Source: Pseudopyrenochaeta lycopersici (taxonomy: Eukaryota > Ascomycota > Dothideomycetes > Pleosporales > Pseudopyrenochaetaceae). Taken from it: 64,000 nt of DNA. Below the pieces are notes generated by a model. The model saw only the letters and a program-made list of their open reading frames with translations. It ran no database searches and had not been told where the DNA came from. The position numbers were made by a program, and so were the translations under genes. The stretch lies in NCBI GenBank assembly GCA_003313425.1, contig NHZP01000052.1, forward strand, positions 186,001-250,000, given 5' to 3'. Of this stretch, positions 24,052-35,933 are shown piece by piece (the stretch's first letter is position 1; each line of letters starts with the position of its first letter).

Positions 24052-25023
24052 TCAAAGAGAGAGCATGGGCAGCCGTTTCGCGATGAACCACGCCCAGTAA
24101 AGCGGCGCAAAGTCCTCGCTAGGAAGCCCGAAGAGATTGCCCGCGATAGCCCCAAGCACCAAATCGCTATATAGCGAAGAAAAAAACCCAAACACTGCGA
24201 TGAAGGCGAGGATAGCTCCACCAAGGGCATGCCAGAAAGCAGACATACAGACTCTGTGACCGCTGCTCTGAAGATTCAGGTGCTGCGTATACCAATAGAT
24301 GGCAACGAGGATTGGTATGATTCCCATAGCAGTCCCAAAGCCGTAGGTCAGGTTACGTATCGTCTGGTCCTTGCGAAAGGTAGTGTAGAGAAGGGAGCAG
24401 AGACCCACCATGCCGACAATGGTACCTGCGAGGTAAAGAGTGAGCCACCAGAGAGGTCTAATATCTCTCTGATTGGCTTGCTGTGGAGCTCCAGGCTGGA
24501 CAAACCATGAGGGGTTTCGACCTTGGTCATACATATACCCCGGATGATATTGAAGTGGAACTTGGGCTTCATGGTCGTGTATTTCCTGGCTCTCCCGACG
24601 GGTGATGTAGCAGCGGTGGAGGGTGATGCAAGCCAGCGAGACTGATGTGACGAGCTTCCAGATACATATCAACAGAAAATGCCAGCTGAGACGGCAGCGC
24701 TGCATTGTGATTGATGCGATGGGTATGCACGTGCACAATGTTACACATGCGAGGAAGGCGTCGAACTTGTATGTCTTCATGGGATGCCATGGCCAAAGCG
24801 GTATCTTCCCTACCGCCATCCAGGCTATCGTCCAGTAAGTGAGGAGATGTGAGATGATGCCAACTGCGCCATATGGAAGGGCATAGCACTGGATCTCGCC
24901 TACAGGTTCACTGATTACGTTGGGTGACGGGCTTGGTGCGGCTGAAGCACTCTTGATGTTCGACGCAACCGCGAGAACCACAACACCAATTATTGGAAGC
25001 GAGACCGACTTGGAGGATGACAT
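24052..25023 (-). CDS. multi-pass integral membrane protein
   Basis: Single exon, 323 residues, ATG at 25023. An N-terminal hydrophobic segment (LPIIGVVVLAVAS) with SASAAPSPSP could be a signal peptide. About six further hydrophobic segments follow, including GAVGIISHLLTYWTIAWM, FLACVTLCTCIPIASI, FLLICIWKLVTSVSLACI, TLYLAGTIVGMVGLCSLLY, MGIIPILVAIYWY and ALGGAILAFIAVFGFFSSLY. A hydrophilic loop of about 45 residues lies in the middle. This layout matches a common fungal group of unknown membrane proteins. I cannot assign a function. Confidence 0.75.
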   Translation of the reverse strand: MSSSKSVSLPIIGVVVLAVASNIKSASAAPSPSPNVISEPVGEIQCYALPYGAVGIISHLLTYWTIAWMAVGKIPLWPWHPMKTYKFDAFLACVTLCTCIPIASITMQRCRLSWHFLLICIWKLVTSVSLACITLHRCYITRRESQEIHDHEAQVPLQYHPGYMYDQGRNPSWFVQPGAPQQANQRDIRPLWWLTLYLAGTIVGMVGLCSLLYTTFRKDQTIRNLTYGFGTAMGIIPILVAIYWYTQHLNLQSSGHRVCMSAFWHALGGAILAFIAVFGFFSSLYSDLVLGAIAGNLFGLPSEDFAPLYWAWFIAKRLPMLSL

Positions 25024-26465
25024 CCTGGGATATTATTTGAAGGTGGTATAAAGCTGCGCCAGTCAGCCTCCTTCTACTAGAACATCAAATTCGAATCGCT
25101 TATAACTTGCCGACACGGTGGGTTACATATAGATCTGGGAACAGTTTAAAATAAACTCGAGGACGCTGAGGATACAAGCAAGGTGTAAGGGTAATAAAAG
25201 TGCTTGATAACCAGTAGAAGCAAGATGGAGTTGAATAGTCGGCAATAGCCTGATGATGGTCAAATCCCATTGCGTGTGAGCGACCATGCCGTCTTTATGG
25301 AATCACAATAGGCTTGAGGCTGCGTGGCTTAGATTCCTTTTCTTGAAGGCACCTAAGAGTCGATGAGTATGAAAAATTCTGACAAGAGAGCTGCCGGCAA
25401 TCCGAATGTCGAAGCTGAGAGAGAGAGATGTGGCTTGTGACGTGGTGTCAACCACTCAGAAGCCGATAGTGGCTCAATGGCGTGGTTTGCCTGCCACCGT
25501 GCCTTGTAGCCTAGTGGAGGACTGTATATAGAGTTTTGAGCATGGAAGGGGGCCAAAAGCCAAGTCATAGCAGAGCACGAAGATCTGGAGCCGAATCCAG
25601 CAACGGAGTGACGCAGTTGAGGTGCTGTAGTAGCAGCAGCAGCAGCATATCTCACTCTGTCGACTCACTCGATTCATATCCAAAAAGCCAGAATTGACCA
25701 CAGTAGCAGTCAAATGCAAGTTGTCTGAAGTGTGTGGCATCTCTTGGCCTGCAACTTTCGGTGTGGCAGTGCCAGGGTGATGGATCGGAAGCGTTGAATC
25801 TTGCGCTAAGAAGACGAGGCACAAGGTTCAAGAATCCGTCAAATTACGTAGCAATTCAGATTTGAGCGGGATAAGAGCCGGACGCCATTCGCTTGTTGTG
25901 GCTGTGGCAATGAAGAATCTTCATCGGGAGCTCGATGGATGAGGGGTATAAGGTGCACAGGCTGGTTCCGGATGCCTCAGCCCGCTTTGGCTTCAGCCAC
26001 ACCAGGCATCGAATCTAAGTGCAAGCGGTGACGACAGCCAAGGTGTGTCGTCATGCCGCTGTTGCTCTTGAGAGTTTTTGGGGGTGTTTTGAGAAGACAA
26101 GGGACTAGGTTGATTGCGGGAGATCAGCATTTGTGCCTGTCGTTCCATCCGATCGGCTTATTTGGCTCGTGCGCTCCTTAAAGCGGGATCGGAGAAAACC
26201 ACAACGAGGAGAATAGTTGTCATTAAGATGTTCGAAAGCGTTGCACTGTATTCCATTCATTCATTTGCCGAAAGGCAAGATGATGGTGTTCCACAGCCAA
26301 ATGCTTGGGCCGGCGTCTACGGCGCAGATGAAGGGAGTCATATCGCAGGATGCCGTGAATATCCTCAACGGACGCTATCCAGTCTGATTTTGATTTCCAA
26401 GTGATCGACGACAATATTTAAATGCGAAAACTAAAGCACCGCAACACCCAGAAGCAACCATCGTT
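25024..26465. other. intergenic, divergent promoter region
   Basis: Upstream of both the membrane-protein gene (minus) and the GNAT gene (plus). Contains a short AGC microsatellite at about 25632-25646. No gene is recognised. Confidence 0.5.
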
Positions 26466-27026
26466 ATGGACAAGATGAATAGTAACGTCTGGCAATGGGA
26501 GCGCACAATCAACTCGCAAAACTACCTGATATCGTCAGATCGCGCGCTACTGCCGCACTCGTTCGTGCAGGAGGCCTTCGCGACTGAGGCTATGTTCTGG
26601 GCAAAACCCATTACAGAGGAATACTTAGGCTCTATGCTGGATAACTCGCTCACACTCGGCGTATACTTGATCTCCGACACCGACAGCAAGACTCCCATAG
26701 GCATGGCCCGCTTAATTACCGACTACACGACGCTTGCGTACCTCACGGACGTGTACCTGCAACCCTCGTACCGGGCCTTCGGCCTCGGCAAATGGATCAT
26801 TCACTGCTGTCGCGAGATCGCCTTGGAAATGCCACATCTGCGGTTCATGGTGCTTTTGACAGGCTCAGAGCAGGCGCAGAGACTCTACAGAAAGGAGCTG
26901 GGGATGCAATTACTGGACGGGCGTGAGGAGCCGCTGGCATGCATGGGAGTCGGGAAAGCAAAACTGGCCCATGTACGCGCCACGGCCAATGCTTTGCAGA
27001 ACGGGCCGAGCGGGCCCGAGGCATAG
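26466..27026 (+). CDS. GNAT-family N-acetyltransferase
   Basis: Transfers an acetyl group from acetyl-CoA to an unknown amine. Single exon, 186 residues, ATG at 26466. The middle has GMARLITDYTTLAYLTDVYL, the beta-4 strand of the fold, then the pyrophosphate-binding region YRAFGLGKWIIHCC, a variant of the Q/RxxGxG/A loop with GLGKW. The late strand and helix are FMVLLTGSEQAQRLYRKELG. This order and the roughly 150-residue core fit small GNAT enzymes close to YkkB/YpeA-like sequences. There is no targeting signal. Substrate is unknown. Confidence 0.85.
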   Translation: MDKMNSNVWQWERTINSQNYLISSDRALLPHSFVQEAFATEAMFWAKPITEEYLGSMLDNSLTLGVYLISDTDSKTPIGMARLITDYTTLAYLTDVYLQPSYRAFGLGKWIIHCCREIALEMPHLRFMVLLTGSEQAQRLYRKELGMQLLDGREEPLACMGVGKAKLAHVRATANALQNGPSGPEA

Positions 27027-27571
27027 CGCACTAGAGTACGCAAGGACGGGGCGTACTTTGGTGGACTTGCTGCTCAGATCTGGGAGCTTGGTGCAGGGCA
27101 ACGTGGGTTGATGGTTGGGCGCAATGGATGACATGCTGTGTCGCCGTTTTGGGTATAGCTGGAGCTTCACATGCAAGTGATGCATTAGCGCGGATCTCGC
27201 CATCCTTTATCAATTGTCAACAAGGATTCCTTTCGCCGGCGGGCAGTTTGAACATCCGCTGAACGAACATGGACACAACGGGGTTAGCCGTGATGGTCTG
27301 TCTCATGGAGCCGGCATGTGGAGGTTAATAATCATATCGTATTCTTTGCCTCACAGCCCTGCCAGTTGGTGTGCCCAGTTATTAGACACTGGCCTGCATC
27401 GCGACCTCGCCTCTCAGTGGATTACGCCTACTGAACAGAAGTCACACCCGATGCTTTCCGATAGTGACTAGATCTCGCTGATTCCATCGTTTGCTTGTTT
27501 TCTAAGACGTCCAGTCTTTTCAAGAGTCTCTGCTGTCGAGCGTTCAATCGTTCAGTCCCACGGCAGACAAT
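27027..27571. other. intergenic
   Basis: Spacer between two tandem plus-strand genes. It should hold the 3' UTR of the GNAT gene and the promoter of the SIS gene. Short ORFs only. Confidence 0.5.
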
Positions 27572-28461
27572 ATGGCAGCGAACCTCGGAACTATGCCTCC
27601 ACACATACCATCGCCGCCGACTGTTCACAAGCGGAAGCGCGCCGATTCTGAACCCCAACCGCTCACCCCTCCCCTCGCCGCGAGCGACCCTGAAGGAACG
27701 CGCCTTCTTTCTCGCGCTGTGAATGTTCTTTCCACAGCTGCCACGGCGCTTTCCCAAGTCACTATACTATACCAGTCCGACCATGTCGCCAGAGACGGCC
27801 TGCTACAAGCAGTCGAAGTCATGACAAGCGTCAATGAGGCAGGCGGCAAACTCGTCGTCTGTGGAGTTGGCAAGAGCGGACTAGTGGGCAGGAAGATTGT
27901 TGCCACAATGAAGAGCCTAGGCATAGCGAGCTCTTTTATGCACGCTGCTGAAGCGCTGCATGGAGATCTTGGAGACATCAGAAAGGTAGGCTGCAAACCG
28001 CCTCCAAGCCCTGTTTCTGAGCCACAAGCGCTAATTGGAGACAGAACGATGCCATTTTGCTCATATCCTACTCTGGCAAGACGTCAGAACTCATCGCCCT
28101 CCTCGACCACATCCCCCCGTACACGCCCGTTCTCGCCATAACATCGCACAAGCACGCTTCCGCATGCCCGCTGCTAGAGGGTCGGCCCGACGCAATATTA
28201 TTGCCTGCGCCTATACATGAACTAGAAGAAACCTCATTTGGTGTGTGCGCCCCGACCACGAGCACAACAGTCACAATTGCCGTGGGCGATATGCTCGCAC
28301 TTACAGTGGCAGAGGCATTGTATGAGGCAGAAACAAAGAGTGTCTTCAGGAAAAATCATCCAGGAGGCGCGATTGGCGCCAAGTCAAGGCGGATCGATGT
28401 CGAAGAGGTCGAAGTCGTTTCAGAAAAGTGCGTTGGGATGGCCACGCCTCCAACATTATGA
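27572..28461 (+). CDS. SIS-domain sugar-phosphate isomerase-like (KpsF/GutQ type)
   Basis: Resembles bacterial arabinose-5-phosphate isomerases of the KpsF/KdsD/GutQ type. Exons 27572-27985 and 28045-28461 join in phase 0 to give 276 residues. The SIS fold shows LVVCGVGKSGLVGRKI (phosphosugar loop), MHAAEALHGDLGDI, LISYSGKTSEL across the splice junction, and FRKNHPGGAIGA, matching the family's HPGGALG block. The tandem CBS domains of the bacterial enzymes are absent; the protein stops about 30 residues after the SIS core. The N-terminus is Pro-rich and includes KRKR. Fungi lack the Kdo pathway this reaction serves in bacteria, so the in vivo substrate is open. Confidence 0.85.
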
Positions 28462-30650
28462 CAATACAGAGATATCGAGCTCTGAAGAGAAATCCAACAG
28501 TTGATCAGCGACAACTCAGAACATGAAAGCTGCAAATCAAGAATGGCACCATGTGTGCCGTCTTGATGAAAGGAGCATAAGGCCAGCCCGAACCAGGAGC
28601 GTGCTGGTCACCTACGACCATGCGACGACACCAGGACGGGCACTGAGGATGGATAAAGTCCATGGCTGCATAGCAGCAACCAAGTCCCCCGTCAGTCTCT
28701 CACTAAAAGACGGGTACTCAAGAAAAGACTTGAGGCTCAAGGCTTTGTGCCAAAGCAGTCCTTCTTGTATGCATTTTACATTGGTTTTGCTTGATAATTC
28801 ACTGCTTGTTGATGATCCCGTTAGGGCGACACATCAGCTAGCTCTCCTAGAAAACTTTATAAAGTGCACTACTAGATTATACATCTTTAAAGCTAAGGCA
28901 GTTTACTGTCGGCATGCTCTCGAAGCAAAGCAGCTTTACCATGGCAGTGCATCCAACTTTGGCGACCGCTGCACTGACGTGACTCGACCACTCTGTTGGC
29001 TTCGCAGTTGAGTTCCGCATGACTATTTCTGTACGCTGTCTGTATATATGTTCCATAACACCCGTTGCCAAGTAGCCCACGAGGGGTGGTCCATCTTATC
29101 CTACACGTGACATGGGTATACGACAAGCGATGGCTGGGTAACAGAATGAAAAACTCGAAGAGGAGATAGCTATCGTGTGGGACAAGGATATTTCGTATTG
29201 CGATGAAGCCTCGACGCTGATGAACGGTATCTGTGGCTGTCCGTACACCAACACTGAGCTCTGCGTGCGCACTGGTAAGCACTCCAGTATTAAGAACGCT
29301 TTCTCTTTGCGCATTTTTTGAAAATGATTGAAATCTCGCAACTTTTGAGGCGGAACCAGAGACGCTGCCAGTTAGATTAGACCCATTCTGCCAGTGCTTT
29401 TTATTCAATCGCCAAAACGCAGATTAAGAAAGTCTACCAGCTTTTCCTGCTCATGCTATAGTCTCAAATTTATACCACAAAGCTTTCCTCACTGGCAACT
29501 CTGTTTCTGGACACCTCTGGAGAACATACTCAGCTCACCCTCAAATGAGCAGTCTTGTAAGTACCCCCGAGCCAGAAGGCATCAAACACTAGAAAACTGA
29601 CGTACAAATCAGACCAACAAGTCGGAAAGGCTATTACAAAGGGGTTGATTGAAACCCGAGAGATGGACGAAAGAGAACATCAATTTTCGCAGCAGCTACA
29701 AATTGATAGGTCCACCTGGAGAGACTTTGTTCGCACACGGAACTATCGTCGAGTTTCTCAAACTTCCTGATATGCGGAACTAAATACAGACTAATCTAGT
29801 TAAGTTTGGTGTTATTAAAGCCATATCTCCACTGCATATAGCCAAATTCCAATTGATGTATCATTTCTTGACCGACGATCGTCCCTGGAAAGACGTACAT
29901 GAAAACAATGGGTATCAGGGTTCTCCAGAAAAGAAAGGGGGAGGTCCTTGACACTACCTACTGCGACCAAAATCTACTGTTTGCCAGAGATTTGAGTTGA
30001 ACATGGAGGGGTTACTCTTTGCAATTACTGGTACGCATGATATGTGTGCACAAACATCAAGCCCTCTTCGCCGAAATTGTAACATGGCCACCGTTCTAAG
30101 TATTACATTGCATTCGCGCTAATGCAGTACACTGCCCTCAAATTTCCCTCAGTGAGTCTGCTTAGATTAGGAAGATGAGGCTAGGATGTTCGAACATGAA
30201 GCGAAGGATTCAGCAAGTCATCAAATTGAAAGCCCTAGTATAAGACCATTGCAGTTCTACTAGGGAAAATAGGCTCCGTCCGATAGCACGAAATATCGGC
30301 AGTTATGTTATTTGAAAATCTTTAGCTGGAGGTGGAAGAAGGGCGCACAGCAAATGGTTGTTTGATCATTTGCTTCTATATCTCTTGTATCTACGTTTTA
30401 GCAGTAAATGAGATTTTGGGGATAGAGTTGTTTTTCCAAGAGGCAACTACACAACTCTCTAGCTCTAGACATCGGTGTATAGAGCGAGACTCCAAATTGA
30501 CATTATCATCCATGAGAAATAAAAAGAGTGTAGGAAGCAAAGGATGAAAAGCAAAAATTTAAAACATGTTAAACCGAGCATGATCCTAGCTCCCTCAGCA
30601 CTCCAACTCCGCCAACTGGCAGCCTCTCCCTGACAGAAACACGAACATGC
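28462..30650. other. intergenic, about 2.2 kb, AT-rich
   Basis: Convergent spacer. A 162-codon ORF at 28523-29011 (+) and overlapping minus ORFs at 28893-29408 show no family motif and mixed composition. I regard them as chance frames. Confidence 0.5.
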
Positions 30651-31304
30651 TTAGGCATGTTCAGCTGGAACCCATTTGGTAGAAGTTACTGTATTGGAGT
30701 TGCCTGACTTGGACTTGAAAGTAATAGAATTGTCGGCATTGATAACAATTGTTGTCACGCGTTCTTCGTCCTCAGATCTCAAAATGTGCTGTTTGAAGCC
30801 GGCCGTTGACTCGTTGTTGAACATCAGCTTGCACATGACTTTCGATGCAATCTGCGCAACCTTGGCAGCAGGAAGCAGTTGTGGATTTGATCCTTTTGCC
30901 GCATTGATAGCCGTCTTAATCATTGCCGGTGCCGCCTTCTCGAGGAAGTCAATGATATTGCGGAAGTTCTCCGGGTCGGAATACCACATCTTGAGCTCGT
31001 TTGGGCGCAAAGATGACGCTTGTTCCCGGTGGTATGTTACCATCCACCAGTCACGACCTGTGGTGAAGGCCCCCGTGTTGTACTCGACCGTCATGGCCTC
31101 TGTGGAAAGAGCCCCGGGTGGAATGACTGACCAGTCGTGTTGGTTCTTGTAGACGTCACTGTATTTGTGAGAGACGCCAACGCCGCTGATAGGGTCTGGA
31201 GTATTATTCTGGATTTTGACGAGAGCGGTGCGTTTGGTGAGGCAGAGCGCTAATGGAAGAAAACAGAAAGCAAAAAGAAGCCGGGTGATGCTCGGGGAGT
31301 GCAT
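30651..31304 (-). CDS. secreted PUD (up-regulated in Daf-2)-like protein
   Basis: Single exon, 217 residues, ATG at 31304. A signal peptide (LLFAFCFLPLALC) is followed by a compact domain: TALVKIQNNTPDPISGVGVSHKYSD, MTVEYNTGAFTTGRDWWMVTY, ENFRNIIDFLEKAAPAMI, FKQHILRSEDEERVT and ITFKSKSGNSNTVTS. I recall this arrangement from fungal secreted proteins annotated as up-regulated-in-Daf-2 domain proteins, related to nematode PUD-1/2. That assignment is from memory and moderate. The biochemical role is unknown. It could be a surface or host-interaction protein (inference). Confidence 0.75.
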   Translation of the reverse strand: MHSPSITRLLFAFCFLPLALCLTKRTALVKIQNNTPDPISGVGVSHKYSDVYKNQHDWSVIPPGALSTEAMTVEYNTGAFTTGRDWWMVTYHREQASSLRPNELKMWYSDPENFRNIIDFLEKAAPAMIKTAINAAKGSNPQLLPAAKVAQIASKVMCKLMFNNESTAGFKQHILRSEDEERVTTIVINADNSITFKSKSGNSNTVTSTKWVPAEHA

Positions 31305-34300
31305 ATTGCTGGTGTAGAGGTTGTTGGATGACTTTTGCGGCTCAAATTGAAGAGAGGTAAGTGGCCAGACAAATTAAAAGTGATTTTGATAGAAGCAGTG
31401 GAATTTTTTGTGTCTAGATTTTCTGTAACTTGAGTATGCTGAGGGATATCTGGATGAAAAGATGAAGCCATCCGGAGCAACCGCTCCCTTTTATACATAT
31501 ATGGAATTGAGGTCCAGCGCGGCTGGTCCGCGTACTGGCCAAGAATCACCACTGCGAGGTTGCTCGCGCGTAAGGCTGGCTTGGAAACCCCTTGTAGCTG
31601 AACTTCGGATCGTGCGGTGAGAGACCTGTGTGGCTGAACATCCTTGCCACTTCCCTTCCTCGTCTCGACGGCGGCCAATCCTAGACAGAGCCCACAGCAC
31701 TTTAGCACTTTCTCCTTCATTTTTCCTTTTCAGGCGTGACGATTTAATTTTTTTGATGAACAACTATGCCACTATTAGACAACTTTCGACTGCTGCGCGC
31801 ATCTAAAGTCCAAATAGAAGATTTACTACTACATATTGCAGGAATGGAATACATACACTAGAATGAAAGCCATAGTGGTAGTAGGCATCAAATATGCTGT
31901 TTGCGCAATTTTGGTTCCTTTCACGCGGCGACCATTATTTGCTTGTGCTTCTTGTCCATCCACGCGGTGGGGAAGAGACGTAGTGGATATGCAGGGCAGG
32001 TGCGGCTGCGCAACGGCGGTCTAGTTGCAAGGGTGCTGTTACGAAAGGGGTTGTATTTTCTGAGCGCTAGGGCTACGTCTCATTTGGACTGAGGCCAAGT
32101 GCTCAAAAATAACCAGCTCCTTCGTATTTCGGGTGCGTCTGACGCGAAAAGTTCGGCGAGGCCTGTAGTGGGCTGAGCTGTGGATCTGGTAGGATTGTAA
32201 AAACTCTAGCGAGTAAGTTAGGTCGCCGAGCTCTCGTACTTTAGAATAAGTGGGAAATAGAGACTGCGCGCCCATCCCAACACAACCCAAAATACTGTCT
32301 ATTTACAGCTAGCATAGACTGTTCTGCATCATATAAGGGCACAAAATTGATATATGTTTCTCGGTAGTCAGCTACTACGCCATAGTGTCTGTCCTTGCGC
32401 TTCTTCCTACAGTCGTATAGCATAACTGTCTTATATCCTGGTTATTTTAGCGCACGAGAGCCGAGGTTAGCGAAGGGCTAATTTCATGAGTGCGAGTGCA
32501 TAGCTGAGCTATTCTCGGCATCGCAGTTTCAAAACGAATAGGAAGCTCTATACTGAATACGAATATTAAGGTCGTTCATATAATGTCTAGCAAATTGGTG
32601 CATACAGGAAGTCTGAAAATCCAAAATGCCATATATCTAGTAATTATCCGTAGGTAGTATTCACTAATTTTTCACAGCAAGCCGCTACTAAAAAAACAAG
32701 CTACAGGAGATACATTGCTTCTTGTGACTATTAGAGAGCATATGACTGGTCTATGATGAAAGCAATGTATCTATTTGAAATTTGCACGAAGGTTCTGGAG
32801 TAAGGGAGGTTAAATCCCTTACGGATTTTCATCAGTAGGTCCGCCTTGGAAAACGAAAGCTGAATATAAGTGTTGTGGTCGTAGCAGGGCATGATGTTGA
32901 GCTCCTAACGCTCAGAGAGAATGAAGTCGGTGATGGGAAAGAAAATGGTAGTTGTGAATTTCGAGGCCGATAATACGTATGAACCAATTCAGTCAACTAA
33001 GTTACTCATTTTGGCAGACATACTCCGAGTAAGGTTCTCAGATACGACCGAAGGAGTAGTAAACGAAAGATGCTGGGAGATGGCAATTTTGCGCGCTCTG
33101 ACTGACAGCGTCTCAGCCTCGGCATCGTATACGACCAGAAGCACAATCTTTGCAATTACAATGTGCTCCTCTGTCTCTCAGCGTTCGCGCGAATCTTAGC
33201 AAGAAGTTGTCGGCATGTGGCCTGCCCCATTCCAATCGCATATTTCACTTTTGATATCGAGCATAACGGGCTATCTCTTTGCTGATTCAGAAAGATGCAA
33301 TCACTTAGAAATGCGTGCACTGTATTTTCCCTAGGCTCTCATTGCCGCTCTGACGTTATTCTAACATCCCGCATGCTAGAGTGCTCGCTAAGACTTTTCG
33401 CTTGTTTTTGTGGAAAGGGCTCGATACTCTATCGGAAGGCCAAGCACGGTTGCTTGATGAAATACTTGCGTGGATTTGGCGCATGTTATGGTGTACTTAC
33501 TGCATAATGACTCATTTCTTGAGTTGCTTTCGAAAATGGCAAGTTTCATCCATAATCATCAATTGACTCTTCCTCATGGCCGCGTATCTTCATATTACCA
33601 ATCGTCTTTATCATCTTTAATGTGTGTGAAACGTAGAGTTGGGAGCATACATTTACAGGGTGAAAATTGAAAAATGAGAGCAATCACAGATCGTCCGCTA
33701 TTTCCCAACCAAGCTCTGGCAAGCTTGTGTTAATGCGCAGTCGGCCAAAAGTGCAAACAAGGCTCTAAAGAAACTGATTTCTGCAGCGCGGAACAGGTGT
33801 ATATCATAGCATTTTATAGTAACTTTATAATGTTTGTCATATTTTGTAGGTATTTACAAAATACCGTTACTTATTTTTCACTGGAAACGGGCATCGGATG
33901 AGAATCCAATCTACCCATGGAACCGCTTGTATACCAGGATGGCTGCCATATGCGACTTATGGGGATTCAGAGACTTCTAAAGTTCTAGTCAATGATTAAA
34001 GTATTTGAATGTCTGAGAAAGAATACTTGTATCCAGGCGGACCGTGTAAATGTAGTGATATGTCGCAAGTTACAGCGTCCTTGCGAAACCCTGCTAGCGA
34101 CAAGGATACCCACAATGATGAGTAGGTTCCCTTGACTTGGTTATCAATACCCTGACAAGGATTTGCCAACGAACATAAGAAGAGTGACTTTCAGCGATGA
34201 GGAGTATTTACTGTGTGGTCGACTGCATGCGAACTCTGCTACGCCCAAAGATCAGTTCCCAGGCAATATTCGAATTACATGGTTTTTTTCTGCGATCGCT

Positions 34301-34696
34301 TTGAGATACTAACAATTCTTGTTGAGAAAGAGAAATCTGGTAGCTATACAGATCGGGAAGAGTAAGTGAGGACAGCAAGAATCCATGACGTATAATGATA
34401 CACATCTGCGCAGGCCAGGCATCACCATATACTAGTGGAGTCCGCCTTGCAGTAGCAAAATGACGTTTGTTGGGTGCTACTCAATGAGAGACGTGCAACA
34501 CAGGTTGCGTGCTCCGCATAGCGATTGCGTGATGCCTCCCCACCTTCGTAGTTGCGACGCGAACTTCTCGCGGCCGAACATCGGGAGACAGTATATATGT
34601 GTGCTCGGGACACCTCATTAATTCCTTTGTAGTTGCTATCTATTCGATATCTTCCCATACCTTTCGATTACAGTGTCGTTGAAGAGAGTGAACATC
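31305..34696. other. gene-poor AT-rich stretch, about 3.4 kb
   Basis: Divergent upstream region between the PUD-like gene and the TauD-like gene. Many short frames with frequent stops. An ORF at 32921-33199 (+) and a stretch near 33370-33510 (+) reading LLDEILAWIWRML look more protein-like than the rest, but I cannot name a family. AT content and TpA density suggest old mutational decay (inference). Confidence 0.45.
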
Positions 34697-35933
34697 ATGG
34701 CAGCAGCGGAGACACAATTCTACCCGTTGCCACAGAAGAAGTCCGGCGCATTGGACGTACAGTTCAGGTATGAAGAATCAACTCCCGTTATAGGCCGTGA
34801 ATATCCTGAGGTCAACATTGTCGATGAAATCCTGAACGCACCCAATGCCGATGAACTCATCCGCGATCTTGCTATCACCAGTAGGTAATATCTATCGAGG
34901 ATAATACTCAGTCCACGCTCACCTTCAAATAGTATCCGAACGCGGTGTTGTCTTCTTCCGCGCTCAGAACAATCTCACAGACGACCTACAAAAGAAGCTC
35001 GTCCATCGCCTTGGCCAACTAACGGGCAAGCCATCGGACTCAACCCTACACATTCATCCCATACTTAATAACACATCCGAGTTTGGTGTTGATGATGCAG
35101 AAATTAGCACTATCAGTTCTCTGGCGCGCAAAAAACTCTTCACTGAACAAGGCAATAATCGACAACCCGGCCATCGCCGCTACGATGCCGCGCAATGGCA
35201 TTCTGATATCCAGTTTGAACCTGTGCCAGCCGACTACACATCCCTGCGCCTGACACAGCTGCCAGAGAGCGGTGGTGATACTCTATGGGCTTCAGGCTAC
35301 GAGATATATGATCGTTTCTCAAAGGTGTACCAAAAGTTCTTCGAAGGCTTGACTGCAACATTTATTGGCGACGGTTTCATCAAGGCTGCCGCAGTAAATC
35401 CCGATACAGTGAAAATTTACGATAAGGAGCGCGGTAGCCCAAAGAACATAGGCAGGACCCTTAGCGCTGTGCATCCAGTTGTGCGAACAAACCCAGTCAC
35501 GGGATGGAAGAGCATTTACGCACTCGGCCCGTTCCCAAAGTATATCAATGAGTTGAATGATGAGGAGAGCGGTGAGTTGCTGACAAAGTTTCGCACCGTG
35601 ATCACAGAAAACCATGATTTACAGGTGAGATTTAAGTGGAGAAATGAGAATGATCTTGGTGAGTATTTTCGCACCAGACCTACTTTCTCCAGACTCCAAA
35701 ACTATACTCACACGACTGCAGCTATTTGGGACAACCGTAGCGCCTTCCATAGCGCTACTAATGACTATGATGGTCTTGGTGAGCGGTCCGGTAACCGCGC
35801 TGTTGGAATTGGGGAGTCACCGTTCCTCAGCCCTGAGAGTCGATCAAGAACAGCGGCACTGGCTGAGAAGAACTTGGCTGATAATGGTCACTCCAAGGGC
35901 GGCATTGCTAAGTCAGAGACCGTGTCAGCATAA
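34697..35933 (+). CDS. TauD/TfdA-like Fe(II)/2-oxoglutarate dioxygenase
   Basis: Couples 2-oxoglutarate decarboxylation to oxidation of a sulfonate, alkylsulfate, carboxylate or similar small molecule. ATG is at 34697, chosen over an upstream in-frame GTG. Exons 34697-34880, 34933-35658 and 35722-35933 give 373 residues through GT-AG introns. RGVVFFRAQNNLTDD is the family's entry motif. The iron ligands are His and Asp in WHSDIQFE and the distal His in NRSAFHSATNDY across the last splice. The 2-oxoglutarate Arg is in GNRAVGIGE. LPESGGDTLWASGYEIYDR matches the family core. The C-terminal tail is polar. Cytosolic. It lies about 1.6 kb from the RidA gene, whose 3' end faces it; relationship unproven. 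Confidence 0.9.

Noticed and set aside
28523..29011. 162-codon ORF as a continuation or neighbour of the SIS gene
   Set aside because: No family motif, odd composition, and the SIS frame closes at 28461; no splice site pair joins them convincingly.
33295..33570. Possible transposase relic (LLDEILAWIWRML stretch)
   Set aside because: One short amphipathic stretch is not enough to name a transposase; there are no inverted repeats or target duplications nearby.
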